DNA of 64,000 nt from Lacinutrix sp. (GCF_029238095.1 NZ_JAQWGS010000026.1:240135-304134), one strand, 5' to 3'. Positions 28,981 through 39,225 are shown, counted from the stretch's first letter. Notes: a model not told the origin generated them from the sequence alone. Made by a program: numbers and translations.

Positions 28981-31347
28981 TTATTTAAAATTATCTATAC
29001 CTGTTTTTAGCCAATTGTAATACTCATTTGCATCTGGAGTAAAGGCCACTGGTTCTATTAAGTTTTCTTCATTATGATCCATTAACACATAATAAGGTTG
29101 CGTATTAGACTTATACTTAATGGTTTGAAATTCGCTCCATTTTTGCCCTATATACTTTAGTTTTTTGCCTTCTCTAAGTTTAGAATCTACAACTTCATCC
29201 TCTTCAAGCAGTCTTTTATCATCTACATAAAGTGAGATTAAAACCACATCGTTTTTTAAAGCATTTAGAATATTAGGCTTTGGCCAAACATTTTGTTCCA
29301 TTTTTCTACAGTTTACACAAGCCCAACCTGTAAAGTCAATCATTACTGGTTTATTCACTTTTTTAGCATAGGCTAAACCTAAATCGTAGTCGTTAAATGC
29401 CAAAATATCGTGTGGTGCTAACAAGTGAGCACCTTCTGGCAAATCTGAATGATCACTACTTGCACTACTTCCTCCTCCTTTGGAGTTTCCTACGCCATAA
29501 GGCGACTCGCTATAATCTAAAGGTGGTGGAAATGCACTTATTAAATTTAATGGTGCTCCCCAAAGTCCAGGAATCATATATATGGTAAAAGATAAAACAA
29601 CTAATCCTAAGCTTAATCTACCTACAGAAATATGTGTTAAAGGTGAATCGTGTGGCAATTGAATTTTACCAAAAAGATATAATGCTAAAGTTCCAAATAT
29701 AGCAATCCAAATAGCAATAAATACTTCTCTTTCTAGTAGGTGCATTTGTAAAACTAGGTCTGCTTGCGATAAAAATTTAAATGCTAATGCTAACTCTAAA
29801 AACCCTAAAACGACTTTTACTGTATTTAACCAACCTCCAGATTTTGGTAAAGAATTTAACCAACCAGGAAAAGCTGCAAATAATGCAAATGGTAATGCAA
29901 TTGCCATAGAGAACCCTAACATGCCAATAATTGGTGCTAAACCTCCTTTTGATGCTGCTTCTACTAAAAGTGTACCTACAATTGGACCTGTACATGAAAA
30001 CGATACTATGGCTAAAGCTAATGCCATAAAGAAAATACCAACCATACCTCCTCTATTGGCTTGAGAGTCTACTTTATTTGCCCAAGAATTAGGTAGCATA
30101 ATTTCGAAAGCACCTAAAAATGAAAAAGCAAAAACAACTAGTAATAAAAAGAAAATAAGATTAAACCAAACATTTGTAGCTAGCGCATTTAAAGCGTCTG
30201 CTCCAAATATTCCTGTGACAGCTGTGCCTAATAATACATAAATTACTATAATACAAAGTCCATAAATAATAGCGTTTTTTATTCCAGCTGCTTTAGATTT
30301 ACTTTGCTTAGTAAAAAAACTTACAGTCATTGGTATCATTGGAAAAACACAAGGTGTTAGTAAGGCTGCAAAACCCGACAAAAAGGCAATAAAAAAGATA
30401 CTCCATAAACCTTTAGAATTTCTATTAGTCTCATCAATAGAATTGGTGTTATCTACAGCTATTCTAGTTATAGCATCTTTTAAATTGGTTTTGAATTCGA
30501 CAAAGGCTGGTGCTAAACACTTTTCGTCATCACAGGCTTGAAAATAAGCTTCTGATTCTATTGTTTTTAAATCTGTATTTAAAACTTTGATTTTTTGAGT
30601 AAATACGGCTTGATTAGAAAAGTATTTTACATCCATATCGAATGCTTTCTCAAACTTTTCAATGCTTTTTGATTCTCTTAAACCACCAACTAGCTCAAAG
30701 TCTTTATTTTCATTTTTAAATGCAATCTCTGTTGCTATTGGACCCATTGGGTCTGTATTGTCTTGAGAGTAAATATGCCACTTATCGTCTAAAACAGCTG
30801 TGTATTCTATTTCATACTCGTTTTTGCCTAGTGTATAAACAGACGACGTCCATTTTACTGGATCTAGTATTTTACTTTCGTTTTTAGTTTCTTTTTTAAT
30901 CTGAAAATCTACAGTTTTACTCTGAAAAAAACATTTTGCATCATCACAAGCTTGGTAACTGACCTCTACTTCTATAGTTGTTAATTCTGGATTTAAAACC
31001 TTAATTTTTTGAGTAAAAGTGGCTTCGTAATCAAAATAGGTCATCTCCATTTCAAAGACCTTGTCAAATTTTGTGGTGCTTTCGCTTTCTGTAGCTTTTC
31101 CAATTAATTCAAAATCTTTTGATACTACATTTTCATTGTAAATAAACTCTGTTGGTATTGCACCTCCTTCTGGAAGATTTTGGGAATATAAATGCCAGTG
31201 GTCTTCTATGGTTGCTTCGTAAATGAGATTATATTCAGTGTCTGATATTTTCTCAATTTTACCGTTCCATTTTACTGGTTCTAATACTTGTGCAAACAAA
31301 ACTTGCATAGAAAATATCAAGAGTACTACTGCTAAAATTTTCTTCAT
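28981..31347 (-). CDS. dsbD: Protein-disulfide reductase DsbD with two N-terminal domains
   Basis: Moves reducing power from the cytoplasm to the periplasm. The 788-residue protein has a signal peptide, then two consecutive DsbD N-terminal (alpha) domains at about residues 20-150 and 155-290. Each copy has the same landmarks: [44 protein letters not shown] and [20 protein letters not shown]. An eight-helix membrane domain follows, with redox cysteines in [10 protein letters not shown] and [11 protein letters not shown] thioredoxin domain with [11 protein letters not shown] ends the protein. The doubled alpha domain makes it about 120 residues longer than usual. It overlaps the tilS stop by four bases (ATGA), so the two genes are probably coupled. 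Confidence 0.92.
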   Translation of the reverse strand: MKKILAVVLLIFSMQVLFAQVLEPVKWNGKIEKISDTEYNLIYEATIEDHWHLYSQNLPEGGAIPTEFIYNENVVSKDFELIGKATESESTTKFDKVFEMEMTYFDYEATFTQKIKVLNPELTTIEVEVSYQACDDAKCFFQSKTVDFQIKKETKNESKILDPVKWTSSVYTLGKNEYEIEYTAVLDDKWHIYSQDNTDPMGPIATEIAFKNENKDFELVGGLRESKSIEKFEKAFDMDVKYFSNQAVFTQKIKVLNTDLKTIESEAYFQACDDEKCLAPAFVEFKTNLKDAITRIAVDNTNSIDETNRNSKGLWSIFFIAFLSGFAALLTPCVFPMIPMTVSFFTKQSKSKAAGIKNAIIYGLCIIVIYVLLGTAVTGIFGADALNALATNVWFNLIFFLLLVVFAFSFLGAFEIMLPNSWANKVDSQANRGGMVGIFFMALALAIVSFSCTGPIVGTLLVEAASKGGLAPIIGMLGFSMAIALPFALFAAFPGWLNSLPKSGGWLNTVKVVLGFLELALAFKFLSQADLVLQMHLLEREVFIAIWIAIFGTLALYLFGKIQLPHDSPLTHISVGRLSLGLVVLSFTIYMIPGLWGAPLNLISAFPPPLDYSESPYGVGNSKGGGSSASSDHSDLPEGAHLLAPHDILAFNDYDLGLAYAKKVNKPVMIDFTGWACVNCRKMEQNVWPKPNILNALKNDVVLISLYVDDKRLLEEDEVVDSKLREGKKLKYIGQKWSEFQTIKYKSNTQPYYVLMDHNEENLIEPVAFTPDANEYYNWLKTGIDNFK

Positions 31348-32660
31348 TTTTTAAATGTTATTTTTATGATATTGTTAGTTGTGTTATTGACTTTATAACG
31401 TTGATCTGCACGATGATTTATTACCCAGATTATTTCGTTATTAGAACACAATAACAGACATTTTTCTTTATCTAACAAAGATAGTTTTTCATCTTTAAAG
31501 TATTTGCTCAATTTCTTTTTACCGTTTAATCCTAATGGGTAGAAATAGTCGCCTTCTTTCCACTTCCTTACAGTTAATGGGTAGTTTAACGTTTTAGCAT
31601 CTACAAATATTTCATTTTTTAAAGTTTTGGTGACGCTTTCAGCTTTTTCAAAAAATATAATACCGTTTTGAATACTTTTATCTTTTTCTTCAATATTAAT
31701 TGTTATTACTTCATTGTCATCTTCTAATGGTAAAGGTGCTAAAATTAAATGTGTTCGGTCTTTTATCAATCTAAATGATTGAGATACAACTTGTTTTCCA
31801 CTTTGCGCAGTTAACAAACTTAAAATATCGTTAAAAGCTGTAAAACCAAACGGTTTGAAAATTTCATACAAATAGGCCTTTGGGTTGTTGAGTTTTAAAA
31901 ATTGTGAAATATCGTAAGTGATTTCATCATTATTAATATCTATAATTGCGCGTTTTAAAACTGCATTTACACTTTCTTCTACAATGTCTTCAGTTTCTCT
32001 AAGGTGTTGTAATGTGTTTTCAAAGTTTTGAAGCACATTAGAATTGACTTCTTTTAACTTAGGTATAACTTCATGTCTTAATTTGTTTCTTAGATATTTT
32101 ATAGATGCATTGCTACTATCTTCTCTCCATTTTAATTGTTTGCTTTTGGCATAGTCTAGAATAACATCACGAGAAAAACTTAATAATGGTCTAACTATGT
32201 TTCCGTTTGTTTCTGGAATACCAGTTAAGCCTTCTAGTCCTGTACCTCGCGTTAGGTTTATTAAAAAGGTTTCTAGGTTATCGTCTGCATGATGTGCAGT
32301 CAAAATATAATCTAAATCTAAGTGTTCTGCTAATTCTTGAAACCAATTATAGCGTAATTCTCTAGCTGCCATTTGAATAGACAACTTGTTTTCTTTGGCA
32401 TAATTACTAGTGTCAAAATGTTGAATAAAGACTTCTAATTTTAGAGTTTTGGCTAATTCCTGAACGAATATTTCATCTGCATCACTTTCTTTAACTCTTA
32501 AATTAAAATTGCAATGCGCTAATGCTATGTCTAATTTAGTTTCTTTACATAAATGTGTTAAAACAACACTATCTAGTCCTCCAGAAATGGCTATAAGCAA
32601 CTTGCTTTCTTGTAGAAAAGGAAGGTTTATTTTTATACGATTTTGGAAATTTTGAAGCAA
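31344..32660 (-). CDS. tilS: tRNA(Ile)-lysidine synthase
   Basis: Modifies C34 of tRNA-Ile(CAU) to lysidine, an essential decoding step. The PP-loop ATPase motif [12 protein letters not shown] lies close to the N-terminus, with [14 protein letters not shown] and RPLLSFSR following. The C-terminal substrate-binding domain contains [14 protein letters not shown] and KKLSKYFKD. There is no ATG near the expected start. The frame is open to a TTG at 32679-32681, but the TTG at 32658-32660 ([15 protein letters not shown]) fits the family better and is used with some doubt. It overlaps dsbD by four bases. Confidence 0.9.
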   Translation of the reverse strand: MLQNFQNRIKINLPFLQESKLLIAISGGLDSVVLTHLCKETKLDIALAHCNFNLRVKESDADEIFVQELAKTLKLEVFIQHFDTSNYAKENKLSIQMAARELRYNWFQELAEHLDLDYILTAHHADDNLETFLINLTRGTGLEGLTGIPETNGNIVRPLLSFSRDVILDYAKSKQLKWREDSSNASIKYLRNKLRHEVIPKLKEVNSNVLQNFENTLQHLRETEDIVEESVNAVLKRAIIDINNDEITYDISQFLKLNNPKAYLYEIFKPFGFTAFNDILSLLTAQSGKQVVSQSFRLIKDRTHLILAPLPLEDDNEVITINIEEKDKSIQNGIIFFEKAESVTKTLKNEIFVDAKTLNYPLTVRKWKEGDYFYPLGLNGKKKLSKYFKDEKLSLLDKEKCLLLCSNNEIIWVINHRADQRYKVNNTTNNIIKITFKK

Positions 32661-32724
32661 GTTATAAATTATTAGGCACAAGGCATTAGTTGAGCATTTT
32701 TTTGATTAAAACATTAAGCATTTT

Positions 32725-33039
32725 TTATACTTCTATTGAAAGTGATTTAATTTCGGTTAATTCATTTTCATAAATAACACCAAGGTTTACAGCTATTTGC
32801 AATTGTGTCTGCATTTCAAATAGTGATCCTCTAGAAATTTGTAAAAAGCGAGCATAGTCTTTAGTGTAATTTCGACCAAAACCTTCAGCTATATTTGAAG
32901 GAATGGAAACTGAACTCAGTTTAATGTGAGAGGTTAATCCAAATTTTTCATCACTAGGAAAATTTTTAATCAAGGCATTTACTAGAGTCACCATATTAAC
33001 CGATTTATTCCAAACAATTAAATCTCTATAACTCTTCAT
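32725..33039 (-). CDS. Four-helix-bundle protein (23S rRNA IVS-type), shortened by a stop codon
   Basis: A 104-residue helical protein with the family core SYRDLIVWNKSVNM, SIPSNIAEGFGR and RFLQISRGSLFE. Family members run about 117-120 residues. Reading past the TAA at 32725-32727 in the same frame gives KMLNVLIKKMLN and a stop at 32686-32688, exactly restoring the normal length of 117. A G-to-T change (GAA to TAA) would explain the stop. Members of this family occur in rRNA intervening sequences and as scattered orphan genes of unknown function. It is inserted between pabB and tilS. Confidence 0.82.
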   Translation of the reverse strand: MKSYRDLIVWNKSVNMVTLVNALIKNFPSDEKFGLTSHIKLSSVSIPSNIAEGFGRNYTKDYARFLQISRGSLFEMQTQLQIAVNLGVIYENELTEIKSLSIEV

Positions 33040-33147
33040 AATACAAATTTAAGCTTTTTATCTTTTTCTATTTCACTTCTTGTTATTGCAATTTCTCCAT
33101 GTGCTTATCCCTTATAACTTTAGCCTTATCCCTCTTACCTTCTACAC

Positions 33148-34440
33148 TTACCCTTCCAACACTTCTCGCATAGCCTTTGCTTTCACTAAACATTCTTCAT
33201 ATTCCTTTAAAGGTTCGCTTTTAGCAGTAATTGCACCACCAACAGAATACGACACGTATTTGTTAGCTTCATTATATAAAATACTCCTAATCACTACATT
33301 AAAATCGAAATCTCCATTTGGCTTAATATAACCTACACTTCCAGAATATAAACCGCGTTTGGTTTCTTCTAGGTCTTCTATAATTTGCATTGCTGAAATT
33401 TTTGGTGCTCCAGTCATGCTTCCCATTGGAAAAGTAGTTTTTATAATATCTATAGGATTTGTGTCTACATCAACTTCTGAAACCACAGTTGAAATCATTT
33501 GATGCACTTGATCGAAACTATAAATCTTACATAATTCTTCGACTTTTACTGTTCCTTTTTTTGCTGTTAAAGATAAATCGTTTCTAACCAAATCAACAAT
33601 CATAATATTTTCACTTCGTTCCTTTTCATCGCTTACCAAATCATTTTTTAAAATGGAATCCATAATAAGGTCTTTATCTCTTTTTGCTGTGCCTTTTATA
33701 GGCTGAGAAACTATTTTAGTTCCTGTTTTTTTTATGTAGCGTTCTGGTGAAGCAGACAATAAATATTTACTACCAACTTTTAAAAACGTTGCAAAAGGTG
33801 GTTTTGAAATAGCATTAAGCTTGTTGTAAGTTTCTAAAGGTTGAATAGTCGTGTTTTCAGCATAAAATTCTTGGCAAAAATTGGCTTCGTAAATATCGCC
33901 TCTATGTATGTGAGATAATATTGTTGTTACTTTATTAAAATACTCGTCTTTGTGTATTTTTAGTTTAATTTTTATTGAATTTTTAAATTTTTCTATTGAT
34001 GGATTGTTAGATTTTTCAATGTCTAATAAATCTGCTTCCAACTCATCATTTACAGCATTTAAATATTGCGTTTCAAGTGTATTTCCTTTTATTAAAAATA
34101 TTTTTTTGGGTTGAAAAAAAAACAAATCTGAAAAATCTAAACCATCATCATTAATAGATTCTAAGGCTTCGGTATCATTTTTTAAATCGTAGGTTAAGTA
34201 ACCAAAAATCCAATCGTTTGTTGTAGTATAATACGTTTTTAATTTATCGAAAGCATTAGTATAATCAGTTTGTATGGCTGTAAACGCATCTACTGCTAAA
34301 ATGGCATCATAACTGGAATAGTTTTGACTATAATTATTAGAGTCTAACCAAACCACATTATTAAATTGCTGAGCCCAAACAAGTAAATTTTGCTTGAATA
34401 TTTCTATGTTTTTAATGTTGTGTTTTTGCTGAGTCCTCAA
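33148..34440 (-). CDS. pabB: Aminodeoxychorismate synthase component I
   Basis: Chorismate-using enzyme of folate synthesis, making aminodeoxychorismate with a glutaminase partner. The 430-residue protein contains the full chorismate-binding core: HRGDIYEANFCQEFYA, YLLSASPERY, SQPIKGTAKRD, ENIMIVDLVRNDL, MTGAPKISAM and SVGGAITAKSEP. PIKGT is typical of PabB/TrpE. No pabA or pabC is adjacent. No in-frame ATG precedes the conserved region; a TTG at 34438-34440 (M-R-T) matches the expected N-terminus. Confidence 0.9.
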   Translation of the reverse strand: MRTQQKHNIKNIEIFKQNLLVWAQQFNNVVWLDSNNYSQNYSSYDAILAVDAFTAIQTDYTNAFDKLKTYYTTTNDWIFGYLTYDLKNDTEALESINDDGLDFSDLFFFQPKKIFLIKGNTLETQYLNAVNDELEADLLDIEKSNNPSIEKFKNSIKIKLKIHKDEYFNKVTTILSHIHRGDIYEANFCQEFYAENTTIQPLETYNKLNAISKPPFATFLKVGSKYLLSASPERYIKKTGTKIVSQPIKGTAKRDKDLIMDSILKNDLVSDEKERSENIMIVDLVRNDLSLTAKKGTVKVEELCKIYSFDQVHQMISTVVSEVDVDTNPIDIIKTTFPMGSMTGAPKISAMQIIEDLEETKRGLYSGSVGYIKPNGDFDFNVVIRSILYNEANKYVSYSVGGAITAKSEPLKEYEECLVKAKAMREVLEG

Positions 34441-34546
34441 TGTGATGTGATTGATTACAAAGTACCGAAATTTTAATCATATTAAAAACTACTTATTGTT
34501 TTTTGATACAAAACAAAAATGATTAGCGATTTCAATATTAACAAAC

Positions 34547-34554
34547 TAACTTTG
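34547..34554 (+). promoter_or_regulatory. Candidate Bacteroidetes -7 element for the DEAD-box gene
   Basis: TAACTTTG matches TAnnTTTG and ends only 4 bases before the ATG at 34559. If it is used, the transcript would start at or next to the start codon and be nearly leaderless. No clear -33 TTG is seen. Confidence 0.35.
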
Positions 34555-34558
34555 CAGC

Positions 34559-35914
34559 ATGACATTTAGAGATTTAAACTTAAATACACCATTATATAAT
34601 GCGCTTGACGATTTAGGCTTTACAACGCCTACTCCTATTCAAGCCGAAGCTTTTAGCGTTGTTGCCAGCGGAAAAGATATGGTTGGTATTGCACAAACTG
34701 GAACAGGTAAAACGTTTGCTTATATGCTACCTGTGCTTAAAAACTTACCATTTTCTAAACAAGAAAACCCAAGAGTTTTAGTTTTAGTTCCTACAAGAGA
34801 GCTTGTGGTTCAAGTTGTAGATGAAATTGAAAAATTAACAAAATACATAAATACTCGTGTTCTAGGTGTTTATGGTGGTACAAATATTAACACACAAAAA
34901 AAAGCCATTGCCGAAGGTATAGATATTCTAGTTGCAACTCCTGGTCGTTTGTATGATTTAGCTTTAAGCAGAGTTTTGCAATTAAAATCTATTCAAAAAC
35001 TAATAATTGATGAAGTAGATGTCATGCTAGACTTAGGCTTTAGACATCAACTTATTAATATTTTCGATTTATTGCCAGAGCGTCGCCAAAACATTATGTT
35101 CTCTGCAACCATGACGCATCATGTAGATGAATTAATCACCGATTTCTTTAAGTCTCCAGAAAAAGTATCTATTGCTACCTCTGGAACTCCTTTAGAAAAC
35201 ATTAAGCAAGTACGTTATAAAGCGCCTAATTTTTATACAAAACTAAACTTACTAAAGCATTTGCTTCAAGATGAAGGAACTTATAATAAAGTCTTAATCT
35301 TTGTAGCTTACAAAAAAATGGCAGATCGTCTTTTTGAAGCTTTAGATGAAGAATATAACGAAGAACTTTGTGTTATTCACTCTAACAAAACACAAAACTA
35401 TAGGTTACGCAGCATAGAACAATTTCGAGAAGGTATTAATAGAATTTTAGTGGCTACAGATGTTATGGCTCGTGGTTTAGATATCGATAATGTTTCTCAT
35501 GTTATTAATTTTGACACACCAGAATTTCCAGAAAATTATATGCACAGAATTGGTAGAACTGGGCGTGCAGAACGCGAAGGAAATGCGATAGTAATAACAA
35601 CAGAAAAAGATGAGCATGCAATAGAAGACATTGAAACTTTAATGCAAATGCAAGTTGAAGTTCTAGATTTACCTGCTGAAGTAGAAATTTCTAAAGAACT
35701 TATTGAAGAGGAAAGACCACAAATTAAAGAACACAATAATCCGCACAAACGTTTAAAAGACGAAGATGCTCCTGGTCCTGCTTTTCATGAAAAATCTGAA
35801 AAAAATTCTAAAGAAAACCAAGGAGGTTCTTACAAATTTAAAATTGCAGCAAAGTATAAAAAACCAAAAACTAGAGGAGACAAGAATTACCACAGAAAAA
35901 ATAAGAATAAATAG
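34559..35914 (+). CDS. DEAD-box RNA helicase (DEVD variant)
   Basis: ATP-dependent RNA helicase of 451 residues with Q-motif FTTPTPIQAEAF, motif I AQTGTGKT, Ia PTRELVVQ, motif II DEVD (Val replaces Ala), motif III SAT, RGLDIDNVSHVINFD (motif V) and HRIGRTGRAE (motif VI). The C-terminal 60 residues are Lys-rich and presumably bind RNA. It may act in ribosome assembly or cold-related RNA remodelling, which is inferred from the family. It is divergent from pabB and stands alone. Confidence 0.93.
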   Translation: MTFRDLNLNTPLYNALDDLGFTTPTPIQAEAFSVVASGKDMVGIAQTGTGKTFAYMLPVLKNLPFSKQENPRVLVLVPTRELVVQVVDEIEKLTKYINTRVLGVYGGTNINTQKKAIAEGIDILVATPGRLYDLALSRVLQLKSIQKLIIDEVDVMLDLGFRHQLINIFDLLPERRQNIMFSATMTHHVDELITDFFKSPEKVSIATSGTPLENIKQVRYKAPNFYTKLNLLKHLLQDEGTYNKVLIFVAYKKMADRLFEALDEEYNEELCVIHSNKTQNYRLRSIEQFREGINRILVATDVMARGLDIDNVSHVINFDTPEFPENYMHRIGRTGRAEREGNAIVITTEKDEHAIEDIETLMQMQVEVLDLPAEVEISKELIEEERPQIKEHNNPHKRLKDEDAPGPAFHEKSEKNSKENQGGSYKFKIAAKYKKPKTRGDKNYHRKNKNK

Positions 35915-36013
35915 TGTTATAATATTATCCTGTTTTTTAATTGCCTCAAGATACGTTTATCTTAAAATTGGCGTTTAATTTTAAATATTAAATTCATTAG
36001 CTTAAATTTAAGG

Positions 36014-36607
36014 ATGCCATCATCGACTCACAATCAAATCAATAATTCAGATTTCTCCAAAGACGACTTTAATTACACGTCTATATTGATAGATAATAAT
36101 TGGGTTCTAATAAATGATATTAAAACAAGAAAGACCATCTATCGTTTTCATAAAAACAATGTACTTTCTATTACTAAAAACAATATTATTTCTAAAGGAG
36201 AATGGCATTATGTAAATGCAGAATTCATTCGTATTACTAGCGACGATGAAATTAATATTATTAAAATAATGTTTAGAGAAAATCATCTCTTAACACTTGA
36301 TATAGACAGAAAGTCTAAAAATTTAGCAGTGTTTGTTAATGAAAGTAAAAGTGATACACCATTAGACAGCCAAGATTCTATAAGGCGCTTTTTGCATTCT
36401 AGATATATAAATAAAGCTAAAGATATTATTTATACACACGAGTATTATTACATAGAAAAATCTAAAGAATATGGTCCTTTTACTTCAAAAGAATTAATTG
36501 ATAAAGCTAATAATAACCTTATAAGTTCTCAATGTTTTATTCGAGAAACTAATGAAAGTAATTATAACAAAAGATTACGTATTGAAGATTTAATAAAGGC
36601 TATTTAA
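36014..36607 (+). CDS. Hypothetical protein with a C-terminal GYF_2-like domain
   Basis: A 197-residue soluble protein. Residues 20-110 form a beta-rich domain of repeated short strands (SILIDNNWVLINDI, TIYRFHKNNVLSI). The last 55 residues fit a GYF_2-type module: YYIEKSKEYGPFTSKELIDKAN, then SSQCFIRE. GYF_2 domains bind proline-rich peptides. No signal peptide or membrane segment is seen, and its cellular role is unknown. It is convergent with the next gene at 51 bases. Confidence 0.6.
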   Translation: MPSSTHNQINNSDFSKDDFNYTSILIDNNWVLINDIKTRKTIYRFHKNNVLSITKNNIISKGEWHYVNAEFIRITSDDEINIIKIMFRENHLLTLDIDRKSKNLAVFVNESKSDTPLDSQDSIRRFLHSRYINKAKDIIYTHEYYYIEKSKEYGPFTSKELIDKANNNLISSQCFIRETNESNYNKRLRIEDLIKAI

Positions 36608-36658
36608 AAGCTGTCCATTTTTATAATAAAGAAATATCTCAATACTATTTAAAAGAGG

Positions 36659-37267
36659 TTATAACTGTTTAAAACGCTTACTATTTAAGAGTTGTTTTGC
36701 TTTATTTTTAACACCTTTTGTTATCCCATTTTTGGCTAAATTTTCAACTACTGCTTTAGTAATTGCTTGATGATCTAATAGCAAGTCTTGAAGAATTTTA
36801 TGATTAGATTCTATAACTTTGATTACCACGTTAGATGTCAATCCTAAAAGCAATTCTTGTCTAATCGATTCGTTTACTTCATCTACAACACCTGGCTTTA
36901 ATAGAATGCGAGAATCTTTATAAGGCTTTAAAGTTAGTAGTAATTGGTTTATTTTTTTAACTAACTCTAAACGGTTTTTTGTAGTAAATTCTAGTTCTGG
37001 TGTTTCCCACAAACCACTATATTCCATTGTATTAGTTTTTTTATTAAAATTAGGAAGCATACAAATAACTTGTAACTGGTAAGCACCATTTAAATTGGCT
37101 TCTGGTCGCCAAGAAACATCTATAGCTTTTAATCTGGTTGATGAATTTATTAATAATAATGAACTGCCTGTAAACTCGTGTATTGTTTCTGTAGTAGGAT
37201 CTGTTTCTGTAAGTAAATTCCACTCTACAGTCCATCCTGATGGTATTTTTAAGGGTTGAAGATTCAT
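36659..37267 (-). CDS. Hypothetical protein, unknown family
   Basis: A 202-residue soluble protein. The N-terminal half is beta-rich with aromatic residues (IPSGWTVEWNLL, AIDVSWRPEANLNG, YQLQVICML). The C-terminal half is helical and basic (AITKAVVENLAKNG, VKNKAKQLLNSKRF). No signal peptide, membrane segment or catalytic motif is visible. It starts 29 bases after the DUF2721 gene, so the two may be co-transcribed. I do not recognise the family. Confidence 0.6.
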   Translation of the reverse strand: MNLQPLKIPSGWTVEWNLLTETDPTTETIHEFTGSSLLLINSSTRLKAIDVSWRPEANLNGAYQLQVICMLPNFNKKTNTMEYSGLWETPELEFTTKNRLELVKKINQLLLTLKPYKDSRILLKPGVVDEVNESIRQELLLGLTSNVVIKVIESNHKILQDLLLDHQAITKAVVENLAKNGITKGVKNKAKQLLNSKRFKQL

Positions 37268-37296
37268 CTTTATTATTGCTGCGATTACAAAGTTTA

Positions 37297-37704
37297 TTAT
37301 TTTTTATTTAGATGGTATTCTATATCATTTAAATGGTGGTTTAATGCATCTACCGAAATTTGAATTTCGCGTATTAAAAATCCTAAAGATAAAATTAACA
37401 ACAATAACGCAAGACCAAATACCCAAACTGCTAAATTATGTTGTCCAACGTAAATTAAGAACATTGTTAACACACAAAGTAATAAACTGGTGATACCATA
37501 TATTTGCATGGAACGTGTAAGGTATAATCGTTTTTTTAAATTATTAATTTGAAGTAGTAGTGCTTCATCTTTTTGCTGTAAAAATTTTTCTTTTAAATTT
37601 CTTACTACAGCTGCATAGGCTAAAAACCTATTAGTATAAGCTAACATAATTAAAGATATAGCTGAAAATAGTAGTGCTGGTGTGCTAAGCGTTAATTCAT
37701 TCAT
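37297..37704 (-). CDS. DUF2721 family membrane protein
   Basis: A 135-residue membrane protein with an N-terminal hydrophobic segment (TPALLFSAISLIMLAYTNRF), a basic loop (LKKRLYLTRSMQ) and two further membrane segments, the layout of the DUF2721 family. The function is unknown. It is followed by the unknown gene at 36659-37267 and lies downstream of the lpd terminator. Confidence 0.8.
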   Translation of the reverse strand: MNELTLSTPALLFSAISLIMLAYTNRFLAYAAVVRNLKEKFLQQKDEALLLQINNLKKRLYLTRSMQIYGITSLLLCVLTMFLIYVGQHNLAVWVFGLALLLLILSLGFLIREIQISVDALNHHLNDIEYHLNKK

Positions 37705-37716
37705 GTTATTTTTATT

Positions 37717-37746
37717 AAAAAAAGCAAGCTTTATAGCTTGCTTTTT
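37717..37746 (-). terminator. Intrinsic terminator of lpd
   Basis: Perfect 12-base stem AAAAAGCAAGCT / AGCTTGCTTTTT (37719-37730 and 37735-37746) with a 4-base loop. On the minus strand it ends in a run of T, 40 bases after the lpd stop. Confidence 0.85.
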
Positions 37747-37785
37747 AATATTTAAAATCTTCTTTATTAATGATGTAGTAATTAT

Positions 37786-39186
37786 TTACACATGCAAAGC
37801 ACAATCTTCAGTAGCTGCTAATGCTGCTTCTTTTACTGCTTCTGCAAATGTAGGATGTGCATGAGACATACGCGAAATATCTTCGGCACTTGCTCTAAAC
37901 TCCATAGCTACAACAGCTTCTGCAATTAAATCTGCACAGCGAGCCCCAATCATGTGTACTCCTAATACTTCATCTGTATTTTCATCTGCAAGAATTTTTA
38001 CAAATCCGTCAATATCTCCACTTGCTCTGGCACGACCAAGAGCTCTAAATGGAAATTGCCCAACTTTGTATTTAGTGCCTGCTTCTTTTAATTCTTCTTC
38101 TGTTTTACCAACAGCAGCAACTTCTGGCCATGTGTAAACCACACCTGGAATTAAATTATAATCGATATGTGGTTTTTGTCCTGCTAAAGTTTCGGCAACA
38201 AATACGCCTTCTTCTTCTGCCTTATGTGCTAACATTGCACCTTTTACAACATCTCCTATTGCATAAATATTAGAAACATTGGTTTGCAAATGTTCGTTTG
38301 TTTCTACTTGTCCTCGATTTGTTAATTTAACACCTGCTGCTTCTAAGTTTAAACCTTCTGTATATGGACGACGTCCTACAGAAACAAGGCAATAATCGCC
38401 TTTAAATTCCACATCTTGTCCTTTTTTATCTTTTGCTTTTACAACAACTTCATCTCCATTACGTTCTACAGATTCTACCTTATGAGAGAGCATCATATTA
38501 CATTTTGCTTTTTTAAACACTTTGTTTAACTCTTTAGATAAGCCTGCATCCATTGTAGGTATAATTCTGTCCATATACTCTACAACAGTAACCTCTGCAC
38601 CTAAACGACGATACACTTGACCTAATTCTAAACCAATAACGCCTCCTCCAATAATAATTAAATGTTTTGGAATTTCTTTAAGCTTTAAAGCTTCGGTAGA
38701 AGTTATAACGCGTTCTTTATCTAATGTTATAAATGGTAAATTTGATGGCTTTGAGCCTGTGGCAATAATGCTATATTTTGCTTCAATCTCTGTGGTTTCT
38801 TCACCATCAATTTTTATGTGTGTAGCATCTTTAAAACTTCCAACACCTGTAAATACATCGATGTTGTTTTTCTTCATTAAATAATCTATTCCTCCTGTTG
38901 TTTGGTCTACAACTGCTTGCTTACGACCAATCATTTTTTCAAGATTAACTTTAATCTCTCCTGGAATTTCGATACCATGTTCTTGGAAGTGTTTTGTTGC
39001 TTCTTCGTAATGATGCGAGGAACTTAACAACGCTTTACTTGGAATACAACCAACGTTTAAACACGTTCCTCCTAATGTTGAATATTTTTCTATTATTGCT
39101 GTTTTCATACCTAGTTGTGCACAACGTATTGCTGCTACATATCCTCCAGGTCCTGAACCAATTATGGCCACATCGTATTTACTCAT
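37786..39186 (-). CDS. lpd: Dihydrolipoyl dehydrogenase (E3)
   Basis: FAD enzyme reoxidising dihydrolipoamide in 2-oxoacid dehydrogenase and glycine cleavage complexes. The 466-residue protein has an N-terminal FAD site GSGPGGYVAAIRCAQLG, the redox disulfide GGTCLNVGCIPSK, the NAD site IGGGVIGLELGQVYRRLG, a second FAD motif AIGDVVKGAMLAH and the C-terminal catalytic His-Glu HAHPTFAEAVKEA. It is not next to E1/E2 genes, so it may serve several complexes. A short palindrome sits in its leader (39208-39225). Confidence 0.96.
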   Translation of the reverse strand: MSKYDVAIIGSGPGGYVAAIRCAQLGMKTAIIEKYSTLGGTCLNVGCIPSKALLSSSHHYEEATKHFQEHGIEIPGEIKVNLEKMIGRKQAVVDQTTGGIDYLMKKNNIDVFTGVGSFKDATHIKIDGEETTEIEAKYSIIATGSKPSNLPFITLDKERVITSTEALKLKEIPKHLIIIGGGVIGLELGQVYRRLGAEVTVVEYMDRIIPTMDAGLSKELNKVFKKAKCNMMLSHKVESVERNGDEVVVKAKDKKGQDVEFKGDYCLVSVGRRPYTEGLNLEAAGVKLTNRGQVETNEHLQTNVSNIYAIGDVVKGAMLAHKAEEEGVFVAETLAGQKPHIDYNLIPGVVYTWPEVAAVGKTEEELKEAGTKYKVGQFPFRALGRARASGDIDGFVKILADENTDEVLGVHMIGARCADLIAEAVVAMEFRASAEDISRMSHAHPTFAEAVKEAALAATEDCALHV

Positions 39187-39207
39187 AAAATAATGTTTTT
39201 GTTATAT

Positions 39208-39225
39208 TTTCCGTCTTCTCGGAAA
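39208..39225. repeat. Small palindrome in the lpd leader, similar to one before dnaK
   Basis: TTTCCG-TCTTCT-CGGAAA followed by TGACA on the plus strand, 22-40 bases upstream of the lpd ATG. It shares its position and its GGAAATG edge with the palindrome at 19742-19761. Confidence 0.4.
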
